A stretch of 64,000 nucleotides of DNA, taken from the NCBI GenBank assembly GCA_951802195.1, contig OX637621.1, positions 496,001-560,000 of the forward strand, read 5' to 3'. Position 1 is the first letter of the stretch; every line of letters begins with the position of its first letter. Below the pieces are notes generated by a model, which did not search any database, was not told where the DNA came from, and was given only the letters and a program-made list of their open reading frames with translations. Below, in pieces: positions 33,717-46,024 of this stretch. The position numbers and the translations under genes were made by a program. Source of the stretch: Tausonia pullulans. Lineage: Eukaryota; Basidiomycota; Tremellomycetes; Cystofilobasidiales; Mrakiaceae.

Positions 33717-36700
33717 CTACTTGGGCTTGTCTGGCGCCTGAGCCCAGCTGATGGAAGGGCCAAGCTCGGGACCACCGTAGCGGGTCGCCGGTGCGGCATC
33801 ACCGTAGCTGGTGCCGGCCGAGTTGAGAAGTACGCCACCGGAGCCGGAGGTCGTCGTCCGCTCTGGCAGAGCAAGCGTCTCAAGGATGGGCCGCGTCGTC
33901 GAGCTCGTTGACCCGATTCGGCGATGCGAGAGAGAAGGCTCACCATCGCCGAGCGTCGATGCAGCCGAAGACGACGGCGGGGCTGTATCCGTGAAGCGAA
34001 TAGCCGGCGGCGACCGGAGCGATGGGTCCGCAGACGGCGACCGAGGAGCGGCAGTGGCATCCGTGAGCGAAGTTGACGTTTTGCGGCCGCGTGCGGGAGG
34101 CGCCAGCAGGGACGGGTCGACCGAGGTCGACGCCACAGGACTTGTGATCGAAGACTTGGAGGACGAGCCAAAGAGTTTCTTGCGGAGACCCTCACGTCTG
34201 CGACCCGTCGGCCGCGACTGGATGAAGATGGCCGGCGCACGGGGGGTACTTGAACCGCTGACAGGCGAGCCAGAACGCGAACTGCTGGCCGAAGCCTCGC
34301 GAGAGAGGAAGGAGACACCTCCCGTGGCAGGCGAGCGAGCACTCGCTTGGCCCTGAGGCTCGACCCGCTCATTCTCGTCGGCCCAATCGTCGGCCTCCTC
34401 GTCAGCCTCAACATTCTCCTCCTCGCCATCCGAGTTGTACCGCTTCGTGCTCCGAGTGAGCGCGACGCCGCCCTTCTTCTTCTTAGACGGTGATCGGTCA
34501 CCGGCGAGCTCACGCTCCTCGGCCTCCTCTTTCGACTGCGGCTCCTCCTGGCGATCTCTATTGAAGTGACGGCGCTCGGACGCGCCGTGGCCGTCAGTGA
34601 CGAGATGTTTGAGCCCCGACTTGATATCTCCGGAGAGGGACTAAAGAGGGACAGCCATCAGTGGGCAATGATAGAGGGCATTCGAGGAGAGGTGAGCTGA
34701 CCTCCATGTCATCCTGCCAATGCTGCATGATATGCTTGATGTCGCTCTGGACGCCCTCCCGCGGACCGCGGAGACGTGTCGTCTTGTTGCCCCGGCTCTT
34801 GTGGTAGAAGTTCTTGATGACTTTGACCTCAACCTGAAGAAGCGGGGCTGGCGTCAGTCCACGGATTGATGGATGATCGGAGAAGGATCCCACACTCACG
34901 TCCTCGTTCTCGCCGTAAGCGCGCTCGATGATCAGATCGTTGCCCTCACGGTATTCCTGGAGAGGCGGCGTCTTCCTACCCTCGCTCTCCATCTCCTCGT
35001 CGGTCGCCGTCTCGTGCGTCGCGGTTCTCGCCGCCTCGTTCTCCAGCTCGCTCAGAGACTCATCCTCCATCCTAGGAGGAGGCGACGAGTGCTTCTTATG
35101 CCCATCATGTCCCTTCGCCGTCGCAAACCCAGTGCTCTTCTCGTCACCAGGGCTGTTTCCCGCCGTCGAACTTCCCGAACGAACAGACCCGCCTGAGCCC
35201 GAGCCAGAAGGCGTCATCCTGCGGTCCTCTTCCCGGTCCATCGGACCCTTCTCAAGATCGTCACCGTCGTCGTCTCGGTTGATCCTGATCTCCTGCCCCG
35301 GGACGACTCGTCGCATGCCCGAGAGCCACGCCGGCTCAGGCCTTTGCGTCCGGTCGTCGATGGATCGCATCCTTGAGTCATTGGTCCTGACAAGGCCGAT
35401 CGAGTGCGTCCTCGAGATGGTGTGAACCCTTCGTCCCAACGAGAAGAAGGGGATCGAGAGACCGTGGATGATGACGGAGCAGAGGACAAGGAATGAAACG
35501 ATCGGCTTGATGGAACCCGCGAGTAGCTCAACCTGGTTCGTTGGTGGATACACCGGGGGCGGGAGCTTGGTCTGCGCGAGGGTGGCAATGAAGATGGCGC
35601 CGACGCCCATGGGGCCAAAGTGGCCTGTGAAGAGAGCCTCGCGGAAAGTGTGGACGTCGGGAATCCAACGGTAAAGGGCGAGCACGACAGGGAGACGACG
35701 GAGGAACATAACCGAGATCATGAGGCCAAAGAGGCGGCCAATCGAGAGCGTGAGGTCGGCGTTGTTGAATTGGTCGAAGGGGATGATGGCGCCGATATAG
35801 ATAAAGGCAACTGTGTTGAAGAGCCTGGGGTGGGAAAGGCGTCAGGCACGTGCTTAGCTGAGAGAACAGCGGAGGAAAGAAGGCGCTCTTACAGGTCGAT
35901 GACATTCGAGAAGAAGGACTCCTCAGTCTGCTTGTTGAAGAAACCACTGGGGGGGGAGGAGGAAGGGGGTTCTGGTCAGCGACTGTGACATTCGCAGACA
36001 GGTAGGGGTGGACCAGCTGACTCACTCCCAGGCGAACGCGGTACCGCATGCAAATGCAGCGAGGAGGTCGTCGCTTCCGAGGAGCGTGACGATTCCGATC
36101 GTGAGGACGGCAAGCGAAATGTATTGGGCAACGAACGACTGCCTGTCGATAAGGTTATGCTGCTCTGTGGGCGGGAAAAGAGGTAGACCGTCAGAAGACT
36201 GCCTCGACCGAGTCGAAGAAGTCAGCGCCGACGCACCGCAAAACTTCATGACCTTGCGCGCCGAGAAGCCAAGGAGGGCACCGATGATGATGCCAAGAGC
36301 GATCTCGTAGAGCCAGACGATGTAGAACCACTCGCCGACAGCGTGTGCGTCCGAAGCGTCGAGGATCAAATAGATGGCGATGTAGAGGAACGGGAAGGCC
36401 GCTCCATCGTTGCAGCCAGACTCAGCGGCGAGAAGATGCCGCAGGTGCGCAGGGACGTGCTTCTCGGCGAACCGTCCTCCGATGACGGCCTGGGCGAGAA
36501 TGGGATCCGTGGGGGTCTGAAGCGAGGTTGTCGGCGGGGTCAGGTGGGAATTTGACAACAGCAAGAAAGTACGATGACCTCGCAGACGTACGACGCAAGC
36601 GGCGATAACAAGGCAAGAGAGGAAGGTGAGGCCGGGGATGATAGCGTACATAAGAGCTGCGGTGATGAACCACCCGAACTGGAAAGACGAAGTAAGCAGC

Positions 36701-37768
36701 GAGCCAGCAACGGCCGGCAATCAAGCACCGTAGACGCACCACCATGATGGGCCCGAGCATAAAGGCCAGCGACCGGAGATGCTTGCGCATGTATGCTTTT
36801 GGTAACTCGACGCCGACGGCAAAGACCGAAATGGCGATGATGACACGGGTGACCTCCTGTGATGAACGTGCCCGTTGCGTCAATGACAGGTCCCTCTGAT
36901 CTCAAGCAGACGCCAACCTAGGACGCACCAGCGTGATCTCGTTGAGAACCTCGTCCTGCTCTCCGCCCCACTTCTTTGGGTTGAAGCCGCCCGTCACGTA
37001 CGGGCCGGCAATGATGCCGACGAGCGTCGCAATGACGGCCTCGCCGATGAAGATCCTTTCTTTGATGAAGAGGGAGAACAGGCCGAACTGGGAGAAAGAG
37101 ATTAGTTAAGAGCTAGAAGAGACATGCTACAGACACGCGCGCGGAGAAAAGGGAAACAAAGAGAGACCAGGCAGCGAACCAACGAAGGCCGAGGCGTTCG
37201 AGGAGGCGCTCGCTCCGAGACGCGCGCGCGATCAATGGTTGAGGCGCACCCTCTCCGCTTCCATCCAAAAGGCCCGCCACCGGCACGTCGGCCTTGCCAG
37301 AGATAAGAGAGATCAACCCTGGCGAAGAAGCCTTGGTATTGATAGCATGGGTAGTTGCTACCCCCAGCAAGTCTTGGCTTCGGACAGACGGCCGCTCCTG
37401 GGCGGGCGCATGTGTCCTCCGGAGAGGTATGATGACAGGGGCGGCCGGGGACTCACCAGCACGATAAACCCACCGAGGATTGTGTAGGCCAGATGCGCCG
37501 CTGGGCATGAGCAGAGAGGGGTCGTCAGGCTGTGTTCCTTCTTTCCGCGGTTTGCCGAGCCCTCGATGCTTCTATATCGGGAGGGCTGGGAAGTAGCGGC
37601 CACACTCACAGTCAACCTTGGCGCGCGAGGGGCAACACACGGAGGCACGACGGGTCAGCCTTCGCGTGCCCGACGACGGGACAGGTCGGAAAACAGCGAA
37701 GAGGTATATAAACGGAAGGGACACCTCACCTCGAAGGGACGGAAAGCTGTTCCATGACTTTCTCCCAT
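33717..37768 (-). CDS. NHA1: Plasma-membrane Na+,K+/H+ antiporter Nha1
   Basis: Exports Na+ and K+ in exchange for protons, supporting salt tolerance and pH/potassium homeostasis. Twelve exons: 37730-37768, 37610-37616 (7 nt), 37457-37500, 36929-37087, 36740-36856, 36592-36678, 36237-36516, 36026-36164, 35893-35946, 35824 down to 34900, 34702-34833 and 33717-34640; 2907 nt, 968 residues. The N-terminus becomes FEVDSAHLAYTILGGFIVL, matching yeast Nha1 around its EVSKAHVAY block. The transport core has FIGEAVIATLVGIIAGPYV, AISVFAVGVELPKAYM, TPTDPILAQAVIGGRFAEK, LLAAESGCNDGAAFPF (the ND pair of CPA2/NhaA-type transporters), CGTAFAWDGFFNKQTEES and HFGPMGVGAIFIA. A hydrophilic cytosolic tail of about 540 residues, Ser- and Glu-rich, is typical of fungal Nha1 and likely regulatory. 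Confidence 0.95.
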
Positions 37769-39233
37769 GCTGAGAGGGTCGAAGTAAAGGGCTGAGGGAG
37801 GATGGAGGAGCGATAGTCTGTATGACGTGCGGCGACGGCGGTGGGCGAAGGCGGGGAGGAGAGAACTGCGAGAACCGCGAACTTGCTACGGCGGGGCTGA
37901 CACTGCTCTGATGAGCAAAGGAGTCAGGATCCTGACGTGCTGTTGAGAGAGGGATATAGACAAACGTCGAGCTGTGCGCTGGGAGTGTGTGGTGCGGGGT
38001 GTGCAGGCGGTCGTCGGTGGACGGACAGGAGTGCGTGGATAGTGCGTTCGGTCTTTCCAAAGGAACGCCGAGCTGATGGGCTAAGGCCGTGCGGTGGACG
38101 CCGTGTAGTGCCTGGGAGACGGATCGAGGGACAGTGCGACCCAGGAGCGAGAGAGTGTGGTTGAGAGTCTCGCTAGGTCGAGGTGGTCGAGGGAAGGAAA
38201 GAAAGCGAAAGGTTGGCTGGCCCCACGCCTCGCCTGCCAAGGAGAACCGGCGTCGGCCATACTCTGTCAGACGCTGCGACCCTTCACTTCGACGGCCACC
38301 TGGTTGTCCGACTCGGCCGCCGGCTATCTCCTGAATGCGGTCAGTCCCGCTCGACAGAGGGACCGGTCTCGGAGGGAGACCACTCATCAGCGGCGAGGAT
38401 CTATGCGCCAGGAGATTAGGTCGGCATGCCTGACGCCGATATCTCCTTGTGATTGCGTCTGCCACACCTCCAACCATGGGACAACGTTTTGGAACGGCAG
38501 GGAGAGTCCGCTACAGCGGCAGCTCGCTGGAGGCATCTGGGTGGGATAGGTAGCCACAGGCTTGCAGATTAGTCAGAGATCTTGTTCCGCTTGTGAAGCT
38601 TGGCATGGACGGCCGTCTGGCCTGGTCAATGAATGGCTAGCTGAGATCAGCTGGGAGTCATGCTGCTCCTTTCTACTCCAATGTTGCCAGGGAAGCCTGG
38701 GCTTCGACAGGCATAACTGATAGACGACCCCGTTCCAGTGGGGGGTTCCAGGAGGAATCTCAACTCTCTCAGTCTCAGGTCATGATCCCACTGTCACAAG
38801 TCATCTCGCTCCATACCGCAGCAGCTTGTCAGGCACACGCAGTGCTCTTCATTCCCAGCGCCTTTTTCCACCTCATCTCGTCCAGATTCCCTAGGCCGGG
38901 CCTTTAAGGTTAAGGTGAGAGGGAACGTTGGAATCATATGAGGTACGGTGGACGCCGATGTGCAGATCAACGCGCGCGCACACAAGGCCCACGATATTCC
39001 GCCCCACCTAAGCACGGAGTTTGCTTTGGTCCAAAGAGAGTTTTTTGAGACTGAGATTCCACTCATCGTCTCTGTCCTCGTTGAGCATGTACGATGCCGT
39101 GGAGGAGAGACAGACCAGAGCGGACAGCGGTCCTCGGCAGATTGAAGGCGACGGGTGCGCCTCGACCTTGTCTCCTCAACCACTAGCTTGCCCTCTCACG
39201 CGCGCGTTCCTCCTTCCTCACCGCCCCGGCGCC
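37769..39233. promoter_or_regulatory. Divergent intergenic region between NHA1 (-) and MRP4 (+)
   Basis: About 1.46 kb holding the promoters of both genes. Frames of up to about 300 codons overlap here on minus (37572-38477) but show no domain and no conserved splice structure. No TATA or other clear element was picked out. Confidence 0.55.
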
Positions 39234-40990
39234 ATGCTCTCTCTTGCGCACAAGGCCAAGGCCTCCCAGGCCTCCATCCTGGCACCTGGTCAGTCACTAT
39301 CCACTCTCTTTTCGGGTTCGCTCGTATACCCTTCCCCTTCAGCCGGCCCGACGCTGACCCTTTTTTCCCGGACCTGGCCTCCTGAAGCGGTCCGCTCCAT
39401 TGCTTCGACGTCGTCGTGCGCGGCCCCTCCATCGGCCAAGGGAAACAACCGACGGGCAGCTGCTCAGCCGTCGAAGTCAGCCTCAGGTTACGCTGGCGTC
39501 CCGCTCACGCCGGAGCAGCAGGCGATCAAGGCCCAGATTGACGCGCTCAAGGCGAGCCAGGACAAGGAGGCGGCAACCCCGGAGCCGTGGGTCGACTCGC
39601 GGTGGCGGACACGGGAGGAGTACAAGGACCTGCGCTGGGGGATACGTGAGTCGAGTCCTTTGACAGATGAGTACGAGCGAGGAGGGGCAGAGAGAGGGAG
39701 TGTTGTCTCGCGTGAGAGGGAAGGACGAGGAGACGGCTTCCGTCGCGTGTCCGTCCTCGCTGTCGTCTCTCCTCCACCGACAGACCAGACAGACCACTTC
39801 GGACGCTTGTCTCGCTCATCCTTAAACATTTGGAAGGACGCAAATTGACGCTTCGTCTCCCTCCCCCCCCAGGTCGGGATTTCAAGCAGCTCGGATCGGA
39901 GCAGACGGACCTCGAGTGGCACCCGGATCACTCGCCGTATAAGCCCAAGTCGGCTTTTGAAGTCTCCGTCTCGCACCTCGTCGCCTCCGGATGCCACCTG
40001 GGCCACCACCCTGCGCTGACGGAGTCGGCGTATCATCCGTACCTCGCTGGCCGGCGTGAGGGCATCGACATCATCAATGTCGAGCACACTCTCCCCTCGC
40101 TCCGCAAGGCTTGCGCCGTCGTCCGCGATATCCTCCGCGACGACGGCGTCATCGTTTTCGTCGGCCGCAAGCGGATCTTCAAGCTCCCAATCCTCAAGGC
40201 TGTCGAGCGGCTCGGTGCCAACGCGCACGGCGTCACCACCCGATGGAAGCCGGGAACGCTTACCAACGCGGCGGTCATGTGCGTGATACCCTCGTGTCCT
40301 CAAGTCGCTGCTCGCCTGTTCCTGCCTAACCCTGCCCTTCCTCTCAGGTTTGGTCCTGAGATCGTCCTTTCTGGCGCTCATCTACCGGACCTTGTCGTTG
40401 TTCTTGACCCCAAAAATTCGGCGCACGTCATCCGCGAGTGCAACCTCTCGACGGTCCCGACGATGGGTGAGTTGCTACTCATCTGACCGCTTCCCATGGT
40501 CCCTGGTCTGACCATGTTTCATCCCCTTCCTTCTTCCAGCCATCACCGACACCGACATTGACCCTCGAATGGTCACCTTCCCGATCTACTCCAACAATGC
40601 CTCCGCTCGGGCCATCGAGCTCATCGTCGGTGCGCTTGCTCGCGCCGGTGAGGAGGGTATCCAGTCTCGCGTGAAGCGGCTTGACCCGGTCACCGGACAG
40701 TACGTCGTCAGCCTCTTCCACTTTTCTCCCTCTTAGACAACTGACCCTCTCTTTGCCCTTCCAGCCTCCTCCCCCCGCGTCAGCAAGAGCTCATCGCCCC
40801 CGGAGGCCAGTACCCGCTCCACCCCGGAGACTACCAAGCCCGCCCGAATGACATGCGTGACTTCAAGCGCGTCGAGCGCGAGGAGCAGGGCGAGGATGCC
40901 CGGACTTGGGTGGGACCCAAGGAGAGGACGCTCCAGAGGCCGCACCGGGCCGAGACGAAGATTCGGTTCTCGCAGATGTTTGTCATGTGA
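39234..40990 (+). CDS. MRP4: Mitochondrial small-subunit ribosomal protein uS2m (Mrp4)
   Basis: Component of the mitochondrial 37S/28S ribosomal subunit. Exons 39234-39288, 39388-39645, 39873-40278, 40348-40466, 40540-40699 and 40765-40990 give 407 residues. The uS2 fold is plain: VSHLVASGCHLGHHPALT, YLAGRREGIDIINVEHTL, ACAVVRDILRDDGVIVFVG, RWKPGTLTNAAVMFGPEI, HLPDLVVVLDPKNSAHVI, ECNLSTVPTMAITDTDIDP and FPIYSNNASARAIELIVGA. The basic, Ser/Ala-rich N-terminus is consistent with a mitochondrial presequence. The first intron (39289-39387, 99 nt, gtcagt donor) is a multiple of three with no stop, so its retention would insert 33 residues; I favour splicing because of the branch site and polypyrimidine tract. 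Confidence 0.95.
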
Positions 40991-41168
40991 TGGGTGGAGG
41001 TTGTTATATACCATGCTGCGATGTCATTTTTCATCTTCGGGCGGTCAGCACGATCCAAAAGAGGTCGCCCGCATGCCACCCCACCGCTGCGCGTCTTCTG
41101 TCTCCTCTTACGCAAATCTCAATAGAAGCCATCGTCCATCTTTCTTAGCATGATCATGCTATAGGCTG

Positions 41169-42042
41169 TTATGACTTGTCTCCCCCTTTGTTGTTGAACC
41201 CGCCCTCCTTTTCCGATCCAGTGGCCACGGCGGCCGACCCGCCTGCGGGGAGGTCCGCTTCCCGCTCGACCTCCTCAGGCCTTCAAATCAGGCGAAGGGT
41301 GGGTCAGGCGTTGAGATCTGGGGGAGAGAATGGGAGAAAGCTTACGTCTTCCACAGGTCTTTGCTCTCCTTCATGAGCTCGTAGAGCTGCGCGACTTGCT
41401 GGACGGGAGGGAGACAAGCAACATGTCAGCATGGGCCGTTGTCATCCCGCCTGTCGAAGATCTTGAGCGAACCTCATTCGACAGCTAAGATGAAGACAGG
41501 TACGCAGGCAGCAGGGGCCGAAGCAGAGTCAGCAGACAGACAGCAAACGGTGGAGGTACGGAGTAACGCGCCGCCGTCGCGAGTCATTGAAGGTCGACAG
41601 GTCGACAGGTAGAGCGACCCAAACCTCGTCGAAGGACGCACCTTCTCCAGCTTCTCCATGTCGAGCGCTCGTCCACGGTTCAGCTGGCCGGCCTCCAGGT
41701 CGTCGAGGTAGTGCTTCCACTGAGAGAGAAAGCCCATGATATGGATCGGGTTGTCGGCCGTCTTGTGTCGTCGGAACTCTGGAGGCCGGGGGAAACAATG
41801 AGCATGGGTTCCTGCATGGCTCGGACCCACCGTAGAAAGACAGCAATGCCTCCAGAGGACAGGAACATACCGTCTTTGACGTAAGTGTCCCCCAGAGATC
41901 GCATTTCGATCGGAAGCTTGCGGTGTGCGCGGAGGAGCCGCCGAAAGAGAGGAAGCGGTGGGAGGAGCGTCACGGAGGCCTCTCGGAGATGGAGGGGCGC
42001 CGTGGTAAGGGCCGTGGCGAGGCGGGCAGATGTAGGCAGCAT
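41169..42042 (-). CDS. SDH7: Succinate dehydrogenase assembly factor 3 (Sdh7/Acn9, LYR family)
   Basis: Mitochondrial matrix chaperone that helps mature the iron-sulfur subunit of complex II. Exons 41871-42042, 41642-41778, 41346-41398 and 41169-41280 sum to 474 nt, 157 residues. A presequence (MLPTSARLATALTTAPLHL) precedes the LYR-like block LPLFRRLLRAHRKLP, then EMRSLGDTYVKDEFRRHK, a close match to the SDHAF3 core, and GFLSQWKHYLDDLEAGQL. The last exon is inferred from an aag acceptor and a continuous Gly/Glu-rich frame; if that intron is not spliced, the protein stops at ACG TAA near 41344. It shares a 308-bp divergent promoter region with prolyl-tRNA synthetase. Confidence 0.9.
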
Positions 42043-42350
42043 GAGTGACTGGGTTGGTGATGTGGGTCTGGGAGGGGAAGAGCGCGTGAGGATCGAAGGA
42101 GAACGGTGAGAGTGGGCGTCACTCAGAGCGCGACGACGACAGGGTTACGTTGAGAGAGAGCAACATTATACTGCCCTTTGTGACATTTCCCATCTTGAAT
42201 ATGAAAGTAGCTTAAGCCAACACAGTCCGTGGAACTCTAGTATTTGGCTGATATCACTGTTGACGACCGCGTTGCCACGCTGTCTCCTTTCTCGCGTGTG
42301 CTCTCGTTCGAAAACTGAGACGCTCCTCTGGGTTGTCTCCCGACCCGTTC
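42043..42350. promoter_or_regulatory. Short divergent promoter between SDH7 (-) and prolyl-tRNA synthetase (+)
   Basis: A 308-bp intergenic region separates two divergently oriented start codons, so both promoters must lie in it. No clear TATA box is visible. Confidence 0.6.
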
Positions 42351-45300
42351 ATGCTCCCTGGCCTTCTAAGGCTTAACCACTCACCCGCCCTCCTCTTCCG
42401 CCTCCTCCCCGCCCGTCGGTTCGCCGCCTCGACCGCCATGTCTGCCGATCTGATCGCCCGCCTCGCCTCTCTCTCCATCGACGTCCCCGCCTCGTCCGTC
42501 GTCGAGCACGGTCCCGTGCAGGGCGCCAAGGCCTGGAGGGAGGCTCTTGCCGGCAAGGAGGGAGTCCCCGCTGAGTGTGAGAGGATTCACTCACGTATAC
42601 GAAGGGGAGGGAGTGAAATTGACTGACTGGGATCCTCTGGCTGCAGACGAGCTCACCAAGACTCTCGTCTTCAAGCCCAAGGTGCGTCCATACATTGCCT
42701 TTGACTTGGTCGCGTGTCACCTTTCGCGTATCCCCTTGACCTTGGGATCTGACTCGTCTTCCGCCCTGGCTGCTTCGTACGACGGTTATCTATAGACCGC
42801 CAAGTCCGACACCCCCGTGCCCGTCGTTATCATCGCCTCGGAGGCGACCCCGACGCCGACGGCGCCGCTCCAGAAGAAGCTCGGCATTAAGGAGATGCGT
42901 CTCGCTAGCGAGGACCTCATTAAGGACTTCTTCTCATGCGGCAAGGACGATGGTACATGCCCCCTCTTCCCGCTTCCAGATCGTTCATGAAGGAGGAACG
43001 TTCGGCTGACGAAACTATGGCGACAATGACGCGCTCGCTCTCTTTGTTCTTCCTACTTTCTTCAAGTCTCTCCCCTCATCCTCACCTCGGACGTCCTCCC
43101 GCGTGTCAACACGATCCTTGACGCCTCCCTCGTCTCCAACACCTCGCTCTTCGCTGTTCACCCGGAGACGTCGGCGTCGACCGTCTTCCTCCCCGGAGCG
43201 GACCTCGTCAAGTTCCTCAACTCGCTCGGCAAGGAGGTCACCGAGGTCGACTTCTCCGGCATGGCCGCTCCGGCTCCCGCCGGTGGCGACGCTGCCCCGA
43301 AGAAGGCTGCCGTCGACCCGTGAGTCATCGTTGGTGTCACGCAGGAGCAGAAAGAGTAGGCAAATGCGCTGACACGCGCCCATTCCCCCTCTTCAGGTCG
43401 AAGCAGGCCCTTCTCGACAAGAAGCGTAAGGAGGAGGCCAAGATCGACGGCGCCGCGGAGGTCGCCATTGGAATCAAGAAGGAGCTCGACTTCCCCGAGT
43501 GGTACAAGCGGGTGAGAAGGAGCTCGCCCTCTTTTGTCCGATGTGTAACATTGCTGATGACTGTGCCGCTTTCCCCTCCTCCCTCTCCCCAGGTCCTCGT
43601 CAAGGGAGAGATGATCGACTACTACGACATCTCCGGATGCTACATCCTCCGTCCTCAGTCGTACTCCATCTGGGAGGAGATCCAGGCGTTCTTCAACAAG
43701 GAGATCAAGAAGCTCGGCGTCTCCAACTCTTACTTCCCCATGTTTGTCTCCAACTCGCGTCTCGAGAAGGAGAAGGACCACATTGAGGGCTTTGCCCCTG
43801 AGGTCGCTTGGGTTACCAAGGCGTGAGTTCCACGAAGTTCATCTCGTCCTTGACACTCGAACGCGTACTGAACAATGTATTCGTGCGCCAACAGTGGTCA
43901 GTCCGACCTCGAGGAGCCCATCGCCATCCGTCCCACTTCGGAGACCGTCATGTATCCTTGTACGTTGCCGTTGGTCCATTCCTCAACAATCCGGGATTTC
44001 TGACCGGGCGCCCACACCTCTCCAGACTACGCCAAGTGGATCCAGTCCCACCGCGATCTCCCGCTCCGTCTCAACCAGTGGAACTCGGTCGTCCGTTGGG
44101 AGTTCAAGAACCCGCAGCCGTTCCTCCGGACGCGCGAGTTCCTCTGGCAGGAGGGCCACACGGCGTTCCTCACCCGGGCTGAGGCCGAGGAGGAGGTCCT
44201 CCAGATCCTCGACCTTTACCGCCGCGTCTATGAGGAGCTCCTCGCTGTCCCGCTCGTCCCCGGTATCAAGTCGGAGAACGAGAAGTTCGCCGGAGGCCTT
44301 TTCACGACGACCATCGAGGGCTTTATCCCGACGACTGGCCGTGGTATCCAGGCTGGAACTTCCCACTGCCTCGGTCAGAACTTCTCCAAGATGTTTGACA
44401 TCCAGGTCGAGGATCCCGCCGGCAAGAACGGCGAGATGCTCCACGTCTGGCAGAACTCGTGGGGTCTCTCGACTCGCTCAATCGGAGTCATGGTCATGAC
44501 CCACGGTGACGACCAGGGTCTCGTCACTCCTCCGAGGGTTGCCCAGACCCAGGTCGTCATCATCCCCGCCGGCCTTACTGCCAAGCTCTCCGATGAGAAG
44601 CGCAAGGCCGTCTCGGACACCATCGACCAGCTCGCCAAGGACCTCCGCAATGCCGACGTCCGTGTTCACGTTGACAAGCGTGAGGGCTATACCCCGGGCT
44701 ACAAGTGGGCTCACTGGGAGATGATGGTGGGTCTGGAGCGTCTCTGTGGACCATTCTTGGTCGACTGATTGACTGACTAAGACGACCTTGCTCTCCTTCC
44801 CTTTAGGGTGTTCCTCTCCGTCTCGAGGTCGGACCCAAGGACATCGAGAAGGGCAATGTCCTTTCCGTCCGTCGCGACAACAAGGTCAAGGGCGACCTCA
44901 CCCTCGCGGGTATCGAGAAGTCCGTCCCGGAGCTGCTCGAGAAAATCCAGGCCGACATGTTCGCCCGGGCCAAGGCCGACTTCGACGCTCGCCGGATTGT
45001 CGTCGAGAACTTCGACGAGCTTGTCCCCACACTGGACAAGAAGTGCGTTGCCATCCTTCCGTGGTGTGAGACGCCGGACTGCGAGGACGAGATCAAGGAC
45101 CGGACGGCGGCCATGTGTGTAGTCTCTGCTTTCTCTCCGCCTTCTCCTTGCCTCCATCTTCTGACATCTATCTCCTACTCCTACAGCGCTAAGGCGGCCT
45201 CCCAGGAGGCCGAGGACTCGCGGGCTCCCTCCGCTGGAGCCAAGACGCTCTGCATTCCGTACGACCAGACCAAGTACCCGTCGATCGAGGGCAAGACCTG

Positions 45301-45358
45301 CCCCGGTTGCGGCAAGCCCTCCAAGCGGTGGACCATGTTTGGCCGGAGTGCGTCCTGA
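42351..45358 (+). CDS. Prolyl-tRNA synthetase (eukaryote/archaeal type) with editing-like N domain and possible mitochondrial presequence
   Basis: Charges tRNA-Pro. Exons 42351-42576, 42647-42681, 42796-42952, 43067-43319, 43397-43511, 43593-43822, 43895-43959, 44026-44726, 44807-45114 and 45187-45358 give 753 residues. An N-terminal YbaK/ProX-like domain (about 30-250) precedes the class II core: motif 1 region [17 protein letters not shown], the TXE motif [16 protein letters not shown], motif 2 [30 protein letters not shown], motif 3 area [18 protein letters not shown], an anticodon domain and a C-terminal zinc-binding domain ([10 protein letters not shown] and [12 protein letters not shown]). 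The first ATG (42351) adds 29 residues rich in Leu/Arg/Ser with no acid, like a mitochondrial presequence; a second ATG at 42438 gives a normal cytosolic start (MSADLIARL). Confidence 0.97.
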
Positions 45359-46024
45359 ACACCGCCCCGCGAGGAGCACGTGGCTACTGCTGCGCGAATT
45401 ATTACTGACGCGGCGATCGTATCCTTCTCACAGGCTACTAAGCGAGCGATCCGGTCCTTCCCTCTTTCTTCTTTCTCTATCACATCACTTCTCGCACGGG
45501 GCTTTGCGTTCATTGGCTGGGGGGTTGAAGTCAGTTGTATGGCAGAGTGTGTTGTTCTCTCCTCTTGCGCACGTGGGAAGCCAGTTAGAACTGTTCATCT
45601 GTTCCGAGGTGAGGCGACGAGGCCGTCGTTACGATGGGCGAGCACGTTGGTGAGAGGAGCAACGAACGACGAGGGAAAGCGCGCGCGAGAGCAAGCGAGC
45701 ACTGGCCTCGTGAACGAGCAATGCCGGAGGGGACGAGTGAGAAAGAGCGGAACAAGAGGCAAGATGGCGAGCTCGTCATCCCGTCATCGCCCTGTTCTTT
45801 CCTCATCGGGACACGTCACTCAGAAAGAATTGACCCCGGCCGGATGCGGAAAAGAGTAAATCGAGGGTCGGGAGTCCGTCGTGCGTGCGGTGTTGCCATG
45901 GGACCCCCTCACTTGCTCTCTCGCTCTCGACAGGGGCAAAGAGCGAGCGCTGGCGAGATCGAAGTCGAGGGAATCTTGGGTCGCTCTCCTTACCTCCAAA
46001 GCAGCCTTTCCCCTTCGCCGCAAG
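45359..46024. promoter_or_regulatory. Intergenic, FPR1 promoter region
   Basis: About 665 bp between tandem plus-strand genes. It contains an inverted CCAAT (ATTGG) near 45512; no gene is supported. Confidence 0.5.

Noticed and set aside
37572-38477. 301-codon minus frame in the NHA1 upstream region
   Set aside because: It overlaps the NHA1 first exons in another frame and shows no domain; Ser/Pro/Arg-rich noise.
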